A stretch of DNA of 64,000 nt, from assembly GCA_902618195.1 (NCBI GenBank), contig CACMZO010000001.1:62001-126000 (forward strand), given 5' to 3'. Under the pieces are notes generated by a model. The model saw nothing but the letters and a program-made list of their open reading frames with translations, was not told the origin of the DNA and searched no databases. How positions within the stretch are numbered: the stretch's first letter is position 1; every line of letters starts with the position of its first letter. This DNA comes from an uncultured SAR116 cluster alpha proteobacterium. GTDB taxonomy: Bacteria; Pseudomonadota; Alphaproteobacteria; Puniceispirillales; Marisalimonadaceae. Of the stretch, positions 37,725 through 49,024 are shown piece after piece. The translations under genes were made by a program, and so were the position numbers.

Positions 37725-38522
37725 CTAATTACCCAATTTTAATTTTTTAATACCTATTACTTTTCCATATAAATTTTCAATTCTTTTTTTTGCTGTTATA
37801 AATTGTTCTATTTCAACTTTCATATGATGTGCATTAGCATGGATGATTTCATAATTATTTATAGCGATAGCTACATGTCCCTTCCAAAAAACTAATGCTC
37901 CTTTACTTAGCTCATTTTCATTAATAGTTTCTAAAATTTTTGAATTATATTGATCTTTCGTATTTCTTGGAAATTGAAATCCACAACTTTGTAATACAAG
38001 TTGAATTAGGCCTGAACAATCTATACCAACTTCACTTTTCCCACCCCATAAGTAAACTGTATTTAAAAATTTTATTACAATGTCTACCCAATCATTATTT
38101 AAAATATTATTTTGTTTAATTTTGGAAACATGTTTTCCATATATATAACAGTTTTTATTTTTAAATTTAATTTTATACCATATGTCATTTGCGTCGGTAA
38201 TAAGTAATTTCGAGTTGTAAAATAATTTGGTTATTATTTTAGATTTTATATTAGGTTTTTCATAAACATGACTGCATATATTTGATATTCTATAATTGTT
38301 TTTATTTTCTTCTCCAATAGATGTTTTCTTTATCCAGCCGGGGTAATCATCCTCTAGTGATTTACAATAAATCCATTGTTTATTACTACTGTCGAGTATT
38401 TCAATTTTTTCACCGTAAAGAAGCTGTGTCTCTAGTGGAGAATTTAAAGTTGGATACGATCTTAAATCACATAAAGGTACAATAATTTGTTTTCTATTTA
38501 GATTGAGTTTTTTACACACCAT
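37725..38522 (-). CDS. NlpC/P60 (C40) peptidase with N-terminal SH3-like domains
   Basis: YLWGGKSEVGIDCSGLIQLVLQSCGFQFPRNTKDQ...GALVFWKGHVAIAINNYEIIHANAHHMKV. Confidence 0.88.
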   Translation of the reverse strand: MVCKKLNLNRKQIIVPLCDLRSYPTLNSPLETQLLYGEKIEILDSSNKQWIYCKSLEDDYPGWIKKTSIGEENKNNYRISNICSHVYEKPNIKSKIITKLFYNSKLLITDANDIWYKIKFKNKNCYIYGKHVSKIKQNNILNNDWVDIVIKFLNTVYLWGGKSEVGIDCSGLIQLVLQSCGFQFPRNTKDQYNSKILETINENELSKGALVFWKGHVAIAINNYEIIHANAHHMKVEIEQFITAKKRIENLYGKVIGIKKLKLGN

Positions 38523-38902
38523 GTTTTTACATCAAAGTTAGGACAAGTTTTATTTGTTTTCGTAGAATCTCTATGGCCTAAAACTTTAGCCCTTGGATAT
38601 TTTTTTTTCCAATTTATTAAAATTTTTTTTAGAGAAACGAATTGTTTTTTTGTAAATTTTTTAGACCCAATTAAGCACACTCCTAGACTAAATTTATTTA
38701 ATCCTTTTACATGAGCGCCAACCCAGTATTCAGGTCTACCTTCTTGAATTTCGCCGGATCGTAAAATTACTTTATGATAACCAATTCCATCCCAACCAAA
38801 ATTTAAGTGCATTTTATGGATAAATTCAGCATTTACGTCTCGATTATCAGGAGTATCTGAACAATGAACAATTAAAAATTCTATGTTATCTTTTTTTAAC
38901 AT
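38498..38902 (-). CDS. N-acetylmuramoyl-L-alanine amidase (Amidase_2, T7 lysozyme-like)
   Basis: FLIVHCSDTPDNRDVNAEFIHKMHLNFGWDGIGYHKVILRSGEIQEGRPEYWVGAHVKGLNKFSLGVCLIG...LGHRDSTKTNKTCPNFDVKTW; ATG 38902 leaves a 1-nt gap after pyrC stop. Confidence 0.88.
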   Translation of the reverse strand: MLKKDNIEFLIVHCSDTPDNRDVNAEFIHKMHLNFGWDGIGYHKVILRSGEIQEGRPEYWVGAHVKGLNKFSLGVCLIGSKKFTKKQFVSLKKILINWKKKYPRAKVLGHRDSTKTNKTCPNFDVKTWCVKNSI

Positions 38903-38903
38903 T

Positions 38904-39944
38904 TTAAAATCTACGACTAACTTTCCAATTAACTTCAAAATTAGGTTTATATATTTTGATTTTTAAATCACCTTCAATTAATTCATCTTGAAATGAAATG
39001 GGTTTATCTATTCTTATGAGCTCCAATTTTTTCTTGGAAAATGGTATTTTATAAAACGATGCACTATTTTTGCTAACAAAGTTTTCTAATTGAGAAAGAG
39101 AATTTGCTTCATCAAAAATTTGAGTAATAATTTCAATGGAGTTTATAGTATTAAATACTCCAGCACATCCACAGATATTTTCTTTATGTTTGATTTCATG
39201 TGGAGCAGAGTCTGTACCTAAAAAAAACTTTTCATTACCAGATGTAGCAACTTTTATTAATTCTTCTTGATGTTTTCTTCTTTTTAATATTGGCAAACAA
39301 TATAAATGTGGTCTAATACCACTTACCAACATATCATTTCTATTAGAAGCTAAATGATGAGGTGTTATTGATGCACCTAAATTAGTTGTTTCTTTTACAT
39401 ACTGAACTGCTTCGGATGTTGTGATATGTTCTAGAGTAACTTTCAGTTTTGGAAATTTATTTACAATTTTTGTAAGATATTTATCAATAAAGCTTTTTTC
39501 TCTATCAAAAATATCAATTTTTTCGTCTGTATCTTCTCCATGTATCAGCAAAGGTATTTTATTAATTTCCATTTTCCTCAATAATGGAAATATATTTTTT
39601 AAATTTTTTACTCCTTTGTCAGAATTTGTTGTTGCGCCTTGAGGATATAATTTTACAGCAAAGATTATTTTATCCTTAAATGCCCTGATCATATCATTTT
39701 CATCAGTATTTTCATTTAAATAAAGTGTCATAAGTGGATTTAAGTTATTTTTAATATACTTATTAATTCTTAATTTGTAATCTTTAGCCATTTCTCTATT
39801 GGTTATTGGTGGTACAGTATTAGGCATTACAATACAGTTTTCATAAATTTTATCAGTTTCTGGAACAACTAGTTTTAACATTTCATTGTCTCTAAAATGA
39901 ACATGCATGTCATTAGGATTTGATATAATTATTTTGTTTTTCAT
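38904..39944 (-). CDS. pyrC: Dihydroorotase
   Basis: NPNDMHVHFRDNEML...VKLYPQGATTNSDKGV...LLIHGE...VTLEHITT...FLGTDSAPHE. Confidence 0.93.
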   Translation of the reverse strand: MKNKIIISNPNDMHVHFRDNEMLKLVVPETDKIYENCIVMPNTVPPITNREMAKDYKLRINKYIKNNLNPLMTLYLNENTDENDMIRAFKDKIIFAVKLYPQGATTNSDKGVKNLKNIFPLLRKMEINKIPLLIHGEDTDEKIDIFDREKSFIDKYLTKIVNKFPKLKVTLEHITTSEAVQYVKETTNLGASITPHHLASNRNDMLVSGIRPHLYCLPILKRRKHQEELIKVATSGNEKFFLGTDSAPHEIKHKENICGCAGVFNTINSIEIITQIFDEANSLSQLENFVSKNSASFYKIPFSKKKLELIRIDKPISFQDELIEGDLKIKIYKPNFEVNWKVSRRF

Positions 39945-40011
39945 AAATTAAATTGTAATATATATTATATTTTTGATATTGTAATTAAAATGATCTATAT
40001 AAAAATTATTT

Positions 40012-40605
40012 ATGAATATATCAATAATATCCGCTAGTCATAGAAAGAACTCACAATCAAATCGAGTTGCTCTAATTATAGAAAGATTACTCCAAGAAAA
40101 AATCAAAGATATTAAAATATTTAATTTTGATTTATTTGAAATTAATCTACCAATGTGGTCTGAAGATGAGCTCAAGGAAAATGAAAAATTTATTTTGAAT
40201 GATATATCAGGTAAATTATTAAACTCAGATGGATTTATTTTTGTAGTTCCTGAATATGGAGGGATGGCAACACCTATAAGCAAAAATTTTTTTTTACATT
40301 GTAATAAAGGTGAATTATCGCACAAACCTGCTTTAGTTGTGTCCATTAGTAGTGGGAATGGAGGTTCATACCCAATTTCAGAATTAAGATCTTCATCTTA
40401 TAAAAATAGACATATTTTATGGATTCCAGAAAATATAATAATTAGAAATGTAGATCATTTTAATCCTAGAAATCACGGGAATTTAATTCCAGAATGGTTA
40501 GATAAAAGAATAGACTATGTTTTAAATTTATTAATAGAATACAGTAAATGTCTACGACCAATAAGTAAATTGATAAATAGAAAGGATTTTGGAAATGGGA
40601 TGTAA
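40012..40605 (+). CDS. NADPH-dependent FMN reductase-like flavoprotein
   Basis: [18 protein letters not shown]...[22 protein letters not shown]. Confidence 0.82.
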   Translation: MNISIISASHRKNSQSNRVALIIERLLQEKIKDIKIFNFDLFEINLPMWSEDELKENEKFILNDISGKLLNSDGFIFVVPEYGGMATPISKNFFLHCNKGELSHKPALVVSISSGNGGSYPISELRSSSYKNRHILWIPENIIIRNVDHFNPRNHGNLIPEWLDKRIDYVLNLLIEYSKCLRPISKLINRKDFGNGM

Positions 40606-40882
40606 ATTGTCATTAGATGAAGCATTATTACAATTAAGTTCTTGGGAATTAACAAAAGATGGAAGAGAAGCAGTATTTAAAGAATTTAAATTTACTGATT
40701 TCAAAAGTGCGTTTTCCTTTATGACTTCAATTGCTTTAAAATCAGAAGAAACTGGACACCATCCTGAGTGGTTTAATGTTTATAACAAAGTCAAAATCAC
40801 TCTTACAACTCATGACGTTAATGGATTGAGCGAAAAAGATATAACATTAGGTAAGTTTATAGATAATCAATATGAAAAATGA
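40595..40882 (+). CDS. 4a-hydroxytetrahydrobiopterin dehydratase (PCD/DCoH)
   Basis: [44 protein letters not shown]. Confidence 0.92.
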   Translation: MGCKLSLDEALLQLSSWELTKDGREAVFKEFKFTDFKSAFSFMTSIALKSEETGHHPEWFNVYNKVKITLTTHDVNGLSEKDITLGKFIDNQYEK

Positions 40883-42812
40883 ATTACTTTGGGAACCAAA
40901 TCCAAAAAGAGTAGAAAACACTTCTTTATTTGAGTTTATTCAACATGTAAATACAAAATATGAAGAAAACTTTGATAGTTTTGAAAATTTACATAAATGG
41001 TCTGTTGAAAATAGAAACTTTTTTTGGGATGAAGTTTGGAATTTTTTTAATGTCATTGGCGAAAAAGGTGATCATCCATATTTAGAGCCTGAAAATAGTT
41101 TGCCAGGTACTAAATTTTTTCCACGTGGCAAATTAAATTATGCTGAAAATATGCTTAAGAAAAATGATAATGACATAGCTATCACTTTTTGGTCAGAAGA
41201 TAAAATTAAAAAAAAACTAAGTTGGTATCAACTAAAAAATCAAGTTTCTGCAATAGCTAATTATTTTAAGAAAAAGGGTGTTAAAAAAGGTGATAGAGTT
41301 GCAGCTTATTTACCAAACGTTCCCGAAACAATTATATTTATGTTAGCAAGTTCTTCAATAGGTGCAATATTTTCATCAGCTTCACCAGACTTTGGAGTAG
41401 AAGGAGTTTTAGATAGATTTGGTCAAATTGAACCTAAAGTGTTAGTAACTACAGATGGCTATAATTTTAATGGTAAAGAAATTAATATTACCGAAAAAGT
41501 TGAAAAAGTTGTAAATTCATTAAGAAGCGTTAAAGACGTAGTTTTAGTTCCTTTATTAAATTCTGCTCAGATTTTTTCTTCCAATAAAGCTATAATCTAT
41601 CAAGATTTATTAGATAATTATAAATCTGAAAGATTAGATTTTATTAAATTTAAATTGGATCACCCTTTATATATTATGTTTTCCAGTGGAACAACTGGCA
41701 AACCTAAATGTATTGTCCACTCAGCTGGTGGTGTATTGTTAAAACATTTAGTTGAAGTTGGTCTTCATTCAAATGCTAGAGAAAAAAAGAAATTTTTTTA
41801 TTTTACAACTTGTGGTTGGATGATGTGGAATTGGTTGGTCTCTTCTTTAATGTTAAATACCACAATTTGTTTATATGATGGCTCCCCCTTTTATCCTAAT
41901 TCAGATATTTTATGGACTTACGCAGAGGAAGAAAAGTTTAATTTTTTTGGCACATCTGCAAAATATATAGATGCATTATCAAAATTTAAAAATAAAATTT
42001 CTGAAAAATTTGAATTAGAAAATTTAGAGACGATTGGATCTACTGGATCTCCTTTAGTCCATGAATCTTTTGATTATGTTTATAATAATATAAAAAAAGA
42101 TATTCATTTGGCTAGCTTGTCTGGAGGAACAGACATTGTAGGATGTTTTGTTGGGGGCAATCCAATTTCACCAGTTTATCGTGGGGAAATACAAGGTGCT
42201 ATTTTAGGAATGGACGTTCATGTTTTTGATGATAATGGAAACTCAATAAATAATAAACAAGGCGAACTTGTTTGTGTCAAAAGTTTTCCAACAATGCCTA
42301 TTGAATTCTGGAGAGATAATGAAGGGAAATATCATAAAGCATATTTTGATAAATATAAAAATGTCTGGAATCATGGTGATTATATCATAAAAACTGAAAC
42401 CCATGGGTTTATTATTTTTGGAAGGTCAGATGCCACTCTAAATCCAGGAGGTGTTCGTATAGGCACCGCAGAAATATATAGACAAGTTGAAAAAATTGAT
42501 GAAGTTATTGAAAGTTTAGTGATTGGTCAAAATTGGAAAAACGATACGAGATTAATTTTATTTGTTGTATTAAGGGAAAATATCCAACTTTCAGGAGAAT
42601 TAATTAAAATAATTAAAGATCAATTAAGAACAGGTGCTTCACCTAGGCATGTCCCGTCTATTGTTATTCAAACTCCTGAAATTCCAAAAACAAAATCTGG
42701 CAAAATTGTTGAGTTGGCTGTTAGAGATTTAGTTAACGGCAAAGAAATTAAAAATGCGTCGGCATTGGCAAATCCAGAAAGTTTAGATTTTTACAGAAAT
42801 TTAAAAATTTGA
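40872..42812 (+). CDS. Acetoacetate-CoA ligase (acetoacetyl-CoA synthetase)
   Basis: [18 protein letters not shown]...[21 protein letters not shown]...[13 protein letters not shown]...[20 protein letters not shown]. Confidence 0.93.
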   Translation: MKNELLWEPNPKRVENTSLFEFIQHVNTKYEENFDSFENLHKWSVENRNFFWDEVWNFFNVIGEKGDHPYLEPENSLPGTKFFPRGKLNYAENMLKKNDNDIAITFWSEDKIKKKLSWYQLKNQVSAIANYFKKKGVKKGDRVAAYLPNVPETIIFMLASSSIGAIFSSASPDFGVEGVLDRFGQIEPKVLVTTDGYNFNGKEINITEKVEKVVNSLRSVKDVVLVPLLNSAQIFSSNKAIIYQDLLDNYKSERLDFIKFKLDHPLYIMFSSGTTGKPKCIVHSAGGVLLKHLVEVGLHSNAREKKKFFYFTTCGWMMWNWLVSSLMLNTTICLYDGSPFYPNSDILWTYAEEEKFNFFGTSAKYIDALSKFKNKISEKFELENLETIGSTGSPLVHESFDYVYNNIKKDIHLASLSGGTDIVGCFVGGNPISPVYRGEIQGAILGMDVHVFDDNGNSINNKQGELVCVKSFPTMPIEFWRDNEGKYHKAYFDKYKNVWNHGDYIIKTETHGFIIFGRSDATLNPGGVRIGTAEIYRQVEKIDEVIESLVIGQNWKNDTRLILFVVLRENIQLSGELIKIIKDQLRTGASPRHVPSIVIQTPEIPKTKSGKIVELAVRDLVNGKEIKNASALANPESLDFYRNLKI

Positions 42813-44042
42813 TTAAGCCCTTACCACATTTGCATCTTGACTGTAATTAAAAGATTTTTCCTTGATAAATATATGAAATAAAAAAGCAATAATCCCAAGA
42901 ATTACACTTATCCACCAAGCATTATCATAGTTTCCATAAATATCAAATATTTTACCACCAGACCAAGCACCAAACAAACCTCCTATTTGGTGGGATATAA
43001 AAACAATTCCTCCAAGTGTTGCTAAGTATTTAGGGCCCATAAATGTAAAAACCACTCCATTGGTTAATGGAACTGTAGCTAGCCATAATAGTCCTATAGA
43101 TGCTCCAAATAGTAGAGCTAATATAGGAGATGGAGGTAGTATAATAAATAAAGTTATAACTATTGATCTACCTAAATAAATATACGCTAGAGAGTTTTTC
43201 TTTAAAACTCGATCACCAAGCCAGCCAAAAAACAAAGTACCAAAGATATTGAATAAACCTATAATAGCAAGTGACCAACCTGCTATATCAAGTGAAATCC
43301 CTTTAGAAATTAAATCATTTGGTAGATGAAGACCAATAAAAGTCACATGAAAACCACATGTAAAAAAACCTAAAATGAGCAATATATAGTTTTTATTGGA
43401 AAAAGAGAATTTTATGACATCTTTAAAGTCAAATGATTTATCCACAGTTTTTGCATTTTTAATAGTGTTATTTGTTTTTAATAAAGGTATGAGAACAATT
43501 AATGAAGCCGTAATTAAAGAAAGGAAAACAATTGTGGTTTGCCATCCAAAAGTTTTTATTGAAAATAAGGTTGGTGCTATAAAGATAAATTGACCAAAAG
43601 ATGCAGACGCTGCGGCAATTCCCATTGCCATTGATTTTTTTTCAGGTGGCGCTGTTTTACCTATAATTGCAACTATTGTTGACATTCCACCAGCCCCAAG
43701 GCCTATACCAGTTGTAAAGCCAAAATTGAAAATTATAAAATCACTAGATGGATTACTTAAAAGATAAACACCCAAAGCGTAACAAAAAATGCCAAAAGCT
43801 AATGCTTTTTGAGGACCAAACCTATCAATTATCATTCCAAGTAAGAAAGCACTTATACCCCAAATTATTGCTTGGATACTCATCCCTAAAGAAAATGGTT
43901 CTGCTCCAGAATTATTATAAAGGCTAATTGGTTCTAAAAATAATCCAAAACAATTTCTCACTCCCATTATTACACAAACTATAATTGAACATGTGATTAA
44001 TATTAATTTCCAATTTATTTCATTTTGTTTCATTTTAATCAC
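42813..44042 (-). CDS. MFS transporter
   Basis: Multiple TM segments; [16 protein letters not shown]; ends against acetoacetyl-CoA synthetase gene. Confidence 0.85.
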   Translation of the reverse strand: MIKMKQNEINWKLILITCSIIVCVIMGVRNCFGLFLEPISLYNNSGAEPFSLGMSIQAIIWGISAFLLGMIIDRFGPQKALAFGIFCYALGVYLLSNPSSDFIIFNFGFTTGIGLGAGGMSTIVAIIGKTAPPEKKSMAMGIAAASASFGQFIFIAPTLFSIKTFGWQTTIVFLSLITASLIVLIPLLKTNNTIKNAKTVDKSFDFKDVIKFSFSNKNYILLILGFFTCGFHVTFIGLHLPNDLISKGISLDIAGWSLAIIGLFNIFGTLFFGWLGDRVLKKNSLAYIYLGRSIVITLFIILPPSPILALLFGASIGLLWLATVPLTNGVVFTFMGPKYLATLGGIVFISHQIGGLFGAWSGGKIFDIYGNYDNAWWISVILGIIAFLFHIFIKEKSFNYSQDANVVRA

Positions 44043-44496
44043 GACCTCTATATGGGCTAAAGTTTAATTCTGGTACTAAACAGCCTTTTGGTATATTTTT
44101 TGTTTGCCAAAAAATATCAATTGGTATTCCTCCTCTTGGATACCAAATTCCTGCTATTCTTAACCAATTAGGTTTTAGTAACTTATCTAGATCTTTTGCA
44201 ATTGAAATTGTACAATCCTCATGGAAAGCACCATGATTTCTATATCCAGTTAAGTATAACTTTAATGATTTACTCTCTACAATGAATTTATTTGGAACAT
44301 AGTCAATTATTATTTTTGCAAAATCAGGTTGAGAAGTCACCGGGCAAATTGAAGTGAATTCTGGACATGTGAAACGAATACAATATTTGGTATTTAAATG
44401 AGGGTTGGGATGTTTGTCTAAAACAGAATTATCAGGATGTGACAAAAAATTATTTTGTTTTCCTAAATATTTAAATTTTTCTTTTTTATATTTCAT
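44035..44496 (-). CDS. queF: NADPH-dependent 7-cyano-7-deazaguanine (preQ0) reductase
   Basis: [56 protein letters not shown]. Confidence 0.93.
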   Translation of the reverse strand: MKYKKEKFKYLGKQNNFLSHPDNSVLDKHPNPHLNTKYCIRFTCPEFTSICPVTSQPDFAKIIIDYVPNKFIVESKSLKLYLTGYRNHGAFHEDCTISIAKDLDKLLKPNWLRIAGIWYPRGGIPIDIFWQTKNIPKGCLVPELNFSPYRGRD

Positions 44497-44498
44497 AT

Positions 44499-45425
44499 TT
44501 ATAAATGTAGGTTTGAGATATTTTCTTCTAAATTTCTATATATTTCTTTTTTCCAAGATTTAATATCATTACAGTTATTTGCAGAATTTGGAAAGCATAA
44601 ACCTCTTGAAGAATTAATTACACCTGAATTAAATTTGTTTTTATGTTTTTTATCAGGAAGTAGTCCACGTCTAGCATCTTCTACAGAGCCTCCTTGTTTT
44701 CCAAATCCAGGTATTAAAAAGGGAGCGTAAGGAAGTTTTTTTCTAATATGTTCTAGTTCTTTTGGGTAGGTGGCACCAGTAACAATTCCAATGGAAGATA
44801 AATTATGCTTTCCAATATTTTTACTAATTTTTGGATTTAATTTTTCTATAAGAATTTCATACAATTTTTTGTTTTCTATAGTTGTTTGTTCTTGCAAGTC
44901 TTTTGCACCAGGATTACTTGTGTGTACTAAAATAAATAAACCAAATTTTGGAATATATTGTTCAAAAGCATTTAATGTTTCAATTCCTAGCCAAGGGTTA
45001 ATTGTTATAGCATCACATGGATATGGTGATGATTTAGAAAAAAATGCATTTGCGTATGCATTATTTGTGGAGCCAATATCACCTCTTTTACAATCAATAA
45101 TACAAATGATATTCTTCTTTTTTATTAAATGACATAACTTTGATAGTAATTTAAAACCCTCTGGACCAAGTTGCTCAAAAAAAGCAATTTGTAATTTTAT
45201 TGCAGGCACTAAATCAGCAATTGTTTCAATTAGCTTTATACAGAAACTTTCTACTATTTTAATATTATTTTTAGAGTAAATGTCATTTGTCAATTTAATC
45301 TTTTTTTGAAATACTTTTGGGATTAAATCTAAATGAGGATCAATACCTAAACATAAAAAATTTTCTTTTTTTCTGATAGTTTCAAATAACTTGTCGCCAA
45401 AATGGTTTTTATTAATACTGAGCAA
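44499..45425 (-). CDS. pyrF: Orotidine-5'-phosphate decarboxylase (type 2)
   Basis: [17 protein letters not shown]...[17 protein letters not shown]...[17 protein letters not shown]...INSSRGLCF. Confidence 0.9.
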   Translation of the reverse strand: MLSINKNHFGDKLFETIRKKENFLCLGIDPHLDLIPKVFQKKIKLTNDIYSKNNIKIVESFCIKLIETIADLVPAIKLQIAFFEQLGPEGFKLLSKLCHLIKKKNIICIIDCKRGDIGSTNNAYANAFFSKSSPYPCDAITINPWLGIETLNAFEQYIPKFGLFILVHTSNPGAKDLQEQTTIENKKLYEILIEKLNPKISKNIGKHNLSSIGIVTGATYPKELEHIRKKLPYAPFLIPGFGKQGGSVEDARRGLLPDKKHKNKFNSGVINSSRGLCFPNSANNCNDIKSWKKEIYRNLEENISNLHL

Positions 45426-45434
45426 TCTATTTAT

Positions 45435-45734
45435 TTACTTTTTGTTAAATTTATTAATTTGATCTTGAGAAGCTTCTTTCTGAAATTTATTTTTCCAATT
45501 TTCATAGGACATTCCATAAACTTTTTCTCTTGAAGTCTCGTAATCAATTTCAAGACCTTCATCTTTAGCGGCTTCAGAATACCATTTTGAAAGACAGTTT
45601 CTACAAAATCCAGACAAATTCATTAAGTCTATATTTTGTACATCTGTTCTCTTTTGCAAATGAAATATTAATTTTTCAAAAACTTTTGATTGTATATTTA
45701 TAAGTTTTTGATTTGAAGTAGTTTCATGTTTCAT
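45435..45734 (-). CDS. DUF1244 domain-containing protein
   Basis: RTDVQNIDLMNLSGFCRNCLSKWYSEAAKDEGLEIDYETSREKVYGMSYENWKNKFQKEAS. Confidence 0.85.
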   Translation of the reverse strand: MKHETTSNQKLINIQSKVFEKLIFHLQKRTDVQNIDLMNLSGFCRNCLSKWYSEAAKDEGLEIDYETSREKVYGMSYENWKNKFQKEASQDQINKFNKK

Positions 45735-45749
45735 AACTTTCCTATTATT

Positions 45750-45779
45750 TTGACTTAATCTATTGTAATATCATATTAT
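45750..45779 (+). promoter_or_regulatory. Candidate sigma70-type promoter for the mntR-like gene
   Basis: TTGACT (45750-45755), 18-nt spacer, TATTAT (45774-45779), 29 nt upstream of ATG 45809. Confidence 0.45.
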
Positions 45780-45808
45780 CAATTTTTAGTTCAACATTAA
45801 AAAATATT

Positions 45809-46231
45809 ATGAAATTTAAAAATTCAACAAGTTCTGATCGTTTTTTCCAAATTCGTAATGCAAGAAATACTGAAATTGCTGAGGATTACACAGAAATGAT
45901 TGCTGAGCTAATCAATGAAAATGGAGAAGCAAGAGTTGTTGATCTAGCAAAAAATTTTGGTGTAACAAGTCCAACAGTTAATAGTATCATTAGAAGATTA
46001 GTAAGAGATGGTTATGTTGAAAGTAAACCTTACAGGTCGATCTTTTTAACAGAGAAAGGTAAAGCACTTGCTAAGTATTGTAAAAAGAGACATGATATTG
46101 TGTACAACTTTCTTATCTCTATCGGTGTTGACATTGAAACTGCCAAAATGGATGCTGAAGGTATTGAGCATCACGTCAGCGCAGAAACTTTAAATATTTT
46201 TGAAAATTATAGTAAATTAAATAAAGATTAA
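45809..46231 (+). CDS. Metal-dependent transcriptional regulator, MntR/DtxR family
   Basis: ARVVDLAKNFGVTSPTVNSIIRRLVRDGYVESKPYRSIFLTEKGKALA...DAEGIEHHVSAETL. Confidence 0.9.
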   Translation: MKFKNSTSSDRFFQIRNARNTEIAEDYTEMIAELINENGEARVVDLAKNFGVTSPTVNSIIRRLVRDGYVESKPYRSIFLTEKGKALAKYCKKRHDIVYNFLISIGVDIETAKMDAEGIEHHVSAETLNIFENYSKLNKD

Positions 46232-47710
46232 TTACTTTATGTTTGCTCTAATAATATAATAACTTCTCACAGATTTTTCTGTTTCTTTGAAAATTGTTTT
46301 TCCTATAGTTTCAAATTTATCAAAGTATTTTATATATTGTCTGTCTATACCATCTAAACTACTTATTATTAGGACAACGTCATTCTTTTTTAGTGAATGA
46401 TCTCTAAAGTTATAATTATATTCATAATGATTTATTGGTTTTTTTCTTAAGCTTAAATAATATCTCTTAATTTGTTTATTTTCAAAAAGTTTGAGTTGAT
46501 AAGAAAATTTTGTTATATCATTTCTTCTAAAAAAAATTAAAGCACTTGGTTTTTCAGAATCTAAATATAATTTAATGGTTTTACTTTGTTCAGAATAGCC
46601 TTTTAACTTTCTTAATGGATCACTTTTTAAATCAATAGGATTTAAGTTCCCAGTAACAAAAATTTTTATTAAAAGAGCGAATATTCCAATATTTAGAAGT
46701 AAATTTAATTTAATTCCTGCCAAAATTATTTTATTTTTTTGGTTATAAATAAAACTCCCAATCAAAATTATTATCCCAGGAAATGCTGTTGCAGCCCAGT
46801 TAGCGTTAGATGTTTTTAGAAAAGCTTGAATTATAATTAAAATTAAAATGGGCAATGAAAAACAAATTAATAAAAACTCATTCTTATTATATGATTTAAT
46901 TTTTGTTATCTTGAATAGATAAGCGATTAAAATGAATGGACCACAAATTACTAATTGTGAAGCCATAAATTTTATAGGTTCAAAATAGTTTAAAGAGACT
47001 GTTTCTAAATTAGCATTGTATGCTGTGTGACTAAATGTGGAGAGATCATTAAAATAATTCCAATAGAGATTTGGAGCGCATACAAGTAAAAAAACACAAA
47101 TTGTTAGAACAAATTTTAATACATTTTTTTTAAATCTTTGATTTAAGATTATTAAACAAATTAAAATTATAATAAAATATAAAGCAGCATATTTTGTTAA
47201 GAACGCTAAACCAATTGACATTCCAAGTAAAATTGGCCAAATAATTTTATTACTTTCTAGTGTTTTAAGAAGAGTAAATAAACTCATACACCAAAATAGT
47301 AATAAAGGTGTATCAGTTGATATTATAAGACTTCCAAAACTAGTTAAAGGCAATGTTGCCCATATTAATGTAATAAAGTTTGCAACTTTAATATTATAGA
47401 CATTTTTGGATATAAACCATATTACTACTGCTATAAAAAAATGAAAAATTGGAGCTGAAAGCCTAATAGACCATTCTGCAATTCCAAAAAAATAAGTTGT
47501 AGAGGCTATTAACCAAGCTATGAAAGGTGGTTTAGAAAAATATCCAAGACTTAAATTATTTGACCAATCCCAATATTGTGCTTCATCAACTGAAAGACTT
47601 AGAGGAGAATTTAAAATAGATATAATTTTGATTATAAATATTGCTATTAAAAACAAAAAAGTCTTTTGAACATTTAATTCAAAAATATTTTTTTTTCTAA
47701 AATAAATCAA
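46232..47710 (-). CDS. Glycosyltransferase family 39 (ArnT-like) membrane protein
   Basis: SVDEAQYWDWSNNLSLGYFSKPPFIAWLI; many TM helices. Confidence 0.88.
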   Translation of the reverse strand: MIYFRKKNIFELNVQKTFLFLIAIFIIKIISILNSPLSLSVDEAQYWDWSNNLSLGYFSKPPFIAWLIASTTYFFGIAEWSIRLSAPIFHFFIAVVIWFISKNVYNIKVANFITLIWATLPLTSFGSLIISTDTPLLLFWCMSLFTLLKTLESNKIIWPILLGMSIGLAFLTKYAALYFIIILICLIILNQRFKKNVLKFVLTICVFLLVCAPNLYWNYFNDLSTFSHTAYNANLETVSLNYFEPIKFMASQLVICGPFILIAYLFKITKIKSYNKNEFLLICFSLPILILIIIQAFLKTSNANWAATAFPGIIILIGSFIYNQKNKIILAGIKLNLLLNIGIFALLIKIFVTGNLNPIDLKSDPLRKLKGYSEQSKTIKLYLDSEKPSALIFFRRNDITKFSYQLKLFENKQIKRYYLSLRKKPINHYEYNYNFRDHSLKKNDVVLIISSLDGIDRQYIKYFDKFETIGKTIFKETEKSVRSYYIIRANIK

Positions 47711-47801
47711 AATTATTCAACATCTTTAATTAATATGAAGTTATTGATTTTTAAATTAACATAATTACTTCATAATAGTATTAACAATTAGAGGTCTGAT
47801 T

Positions 47802-48206
47802 TTGAGTGAAGTAGATGAAATAATCAAGGATTTTGAATTTTTGGACTCTTGGGAAGATAAATATCAAATGATAATTGACATGGGTAAATCTCTCCCTGAA
47901 CTAGATGATATGTATATGAATGACAATTATAGATTAAAGGGATGTCAATCCACAGTTTATTTTGTTTCTAAGTTAAATAAAGATAAGACTCTTTCATTTA
48001 AAGCAAATAGCGATGCTTTTATTGTTAAAGGTTTAATAGCATTAATATTAAAAGTTTTTAATAATAAAACTCCATCAGATATATTGACTACAGATCTTGA
48101 TTTTTTAAAAACAATTGGTTTAGACCAACACTTATCTGTAACTAGAAAAAATGGGCTGTCTTCAATGATAGATAGAATAAAATTAGAGGCAAAAAAAAAT
48201 AATTAA
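47802..48206 (+). CDS. sufE: SufE family Fe-S cluster assembly protein
   Basis: WEDKYQMIIDMGKSLPELDD...NYRLKGCQSTVYF...SDAFIVKGLIALILKVFNNKTPSDIL. Confidence 0.92.
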   Translation: MSEVDEIIKDFEFLDSWEDKYQMIIDMGKSLPELDDMYMNDNYRLKGCQSTVYFVSKLNKDKTLSFKANSDAFIVKGLIALILKVFNNKTPSDILTTDLDFLKTIGLDQHLSVTRKNGLSSMIDRIKLEAKKNN

Positions 48207-48219
48207 TTGAGGCAACAAT

Positions 48220-49020
48220 TTGTTAGGAAAAATCCTAAATATTACAAGTTTACAGAACCCTATAATTAAAGATCTTACTAAAATTATACGTAGTAATAAT
48301 CAAAAGAAAATAAAATCATTTATTTGCGAAGGTATTTTTTTTTTAAAATCTGCATTTGAAAATAAATGGGAAATACAAACAATAGTAATAAATTCGAATA
48401 TTAGTTTCAGTACAGAAATAACTAAAATTATTAATGATTGTATATTAAAAAATGTTAAGGTTGTTAGTGTAGATAAGAAAATACTATCAAAATTATCTAA
48501 TAATAATAACGCACAAAATATTATATTTAAGGTAAAAAAAAAGAAATTTTTATTTACTGATTTAAATAATAATGATGTGCATGTTGCTATTGACGGTATT
48601 ACAGATCCTGGGAATTTAGGAACTATTTTAAGAACAATAACCGCTTTTGGAATTAATAATCTTATCTTAGTAGGCGATACAGTTAATCAATTTAAAAAGG
48701 AAGTTGTTAGATCTAGTATGGCATCATTATTTAATCTTAAAATAATTAATACGAATTTTATTAATTTTAAAAATTGGGTTAACAAAAATTCAATCAAATT
48801 ATATGGAACTGATCTCAGAAGTGAAAATAATTATTTAAATGAGAATTGGATATTTCCTTTATGTTTAGTTTTAGGTAATGAAAAAAATGGAATAAGTGAA
48901 GAAATAAAAAGCCTTTGCCATAAACTTATTTTTATTAAAACCAAAAATAATGAAAGTTTAAATCTATCAGTCGCAAATGGCATAATTTTGAGCGAAATAT
49001 TTAGGAAATATCCTAAATAA
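48220..49020 (+). CDS. TrmH/SpoU family RNA methyltransferase
   Basis: VAIDGITDPGNLGTILRTITAFGINNLILVGD...LCLVLGNEKNGISEE...ESLNLSVANGIILSEIFR. Confidence 0.9.
   Translation: MLGKILNITSLQNPIIKDLTKIIRSNNQKKIKSFICEGIFFLKSAFENKWEIQTIVINSNISFSTEITKIINDCILKNVKVVSVDKKILSKLSNNNNAQNIIFKVKKKKFLFTDLNNNDVHVAIDGITDPGNLGTILRTITAFGINNLILVGDTVNQFKKEVVRSSMASLFNLKIINTNFINFKNWVNKNSIKLYGTDLRSENNYLNENWIFPLCLVLGNEKNGISEEIKSLCHKLIFIKTKNNESLNLSVANGIILSEIFRKYPK
48998..49019. terminator. Perfect hairpin at a convergent gene junction (candidate bidirectional terminator)
   Basis: TATTTAGGA-AATA-TCCTAAATA, 9-bp perfect stem that includes part of the TAA stop (49018-49020); convergent pgi stop follows at 49025; no strong U-tract. 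Confidence 0.4.
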
Positions 49021-49024
49021 CTGG

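Noticed and set aside
46221-46240. ATAAAG-N8-CTTTAT hairpin centred on the mntR/GT39 convergent junction
   Set aside because: Only 6 bp, mostly A/T, no U-tract; too weak to call a terminator.
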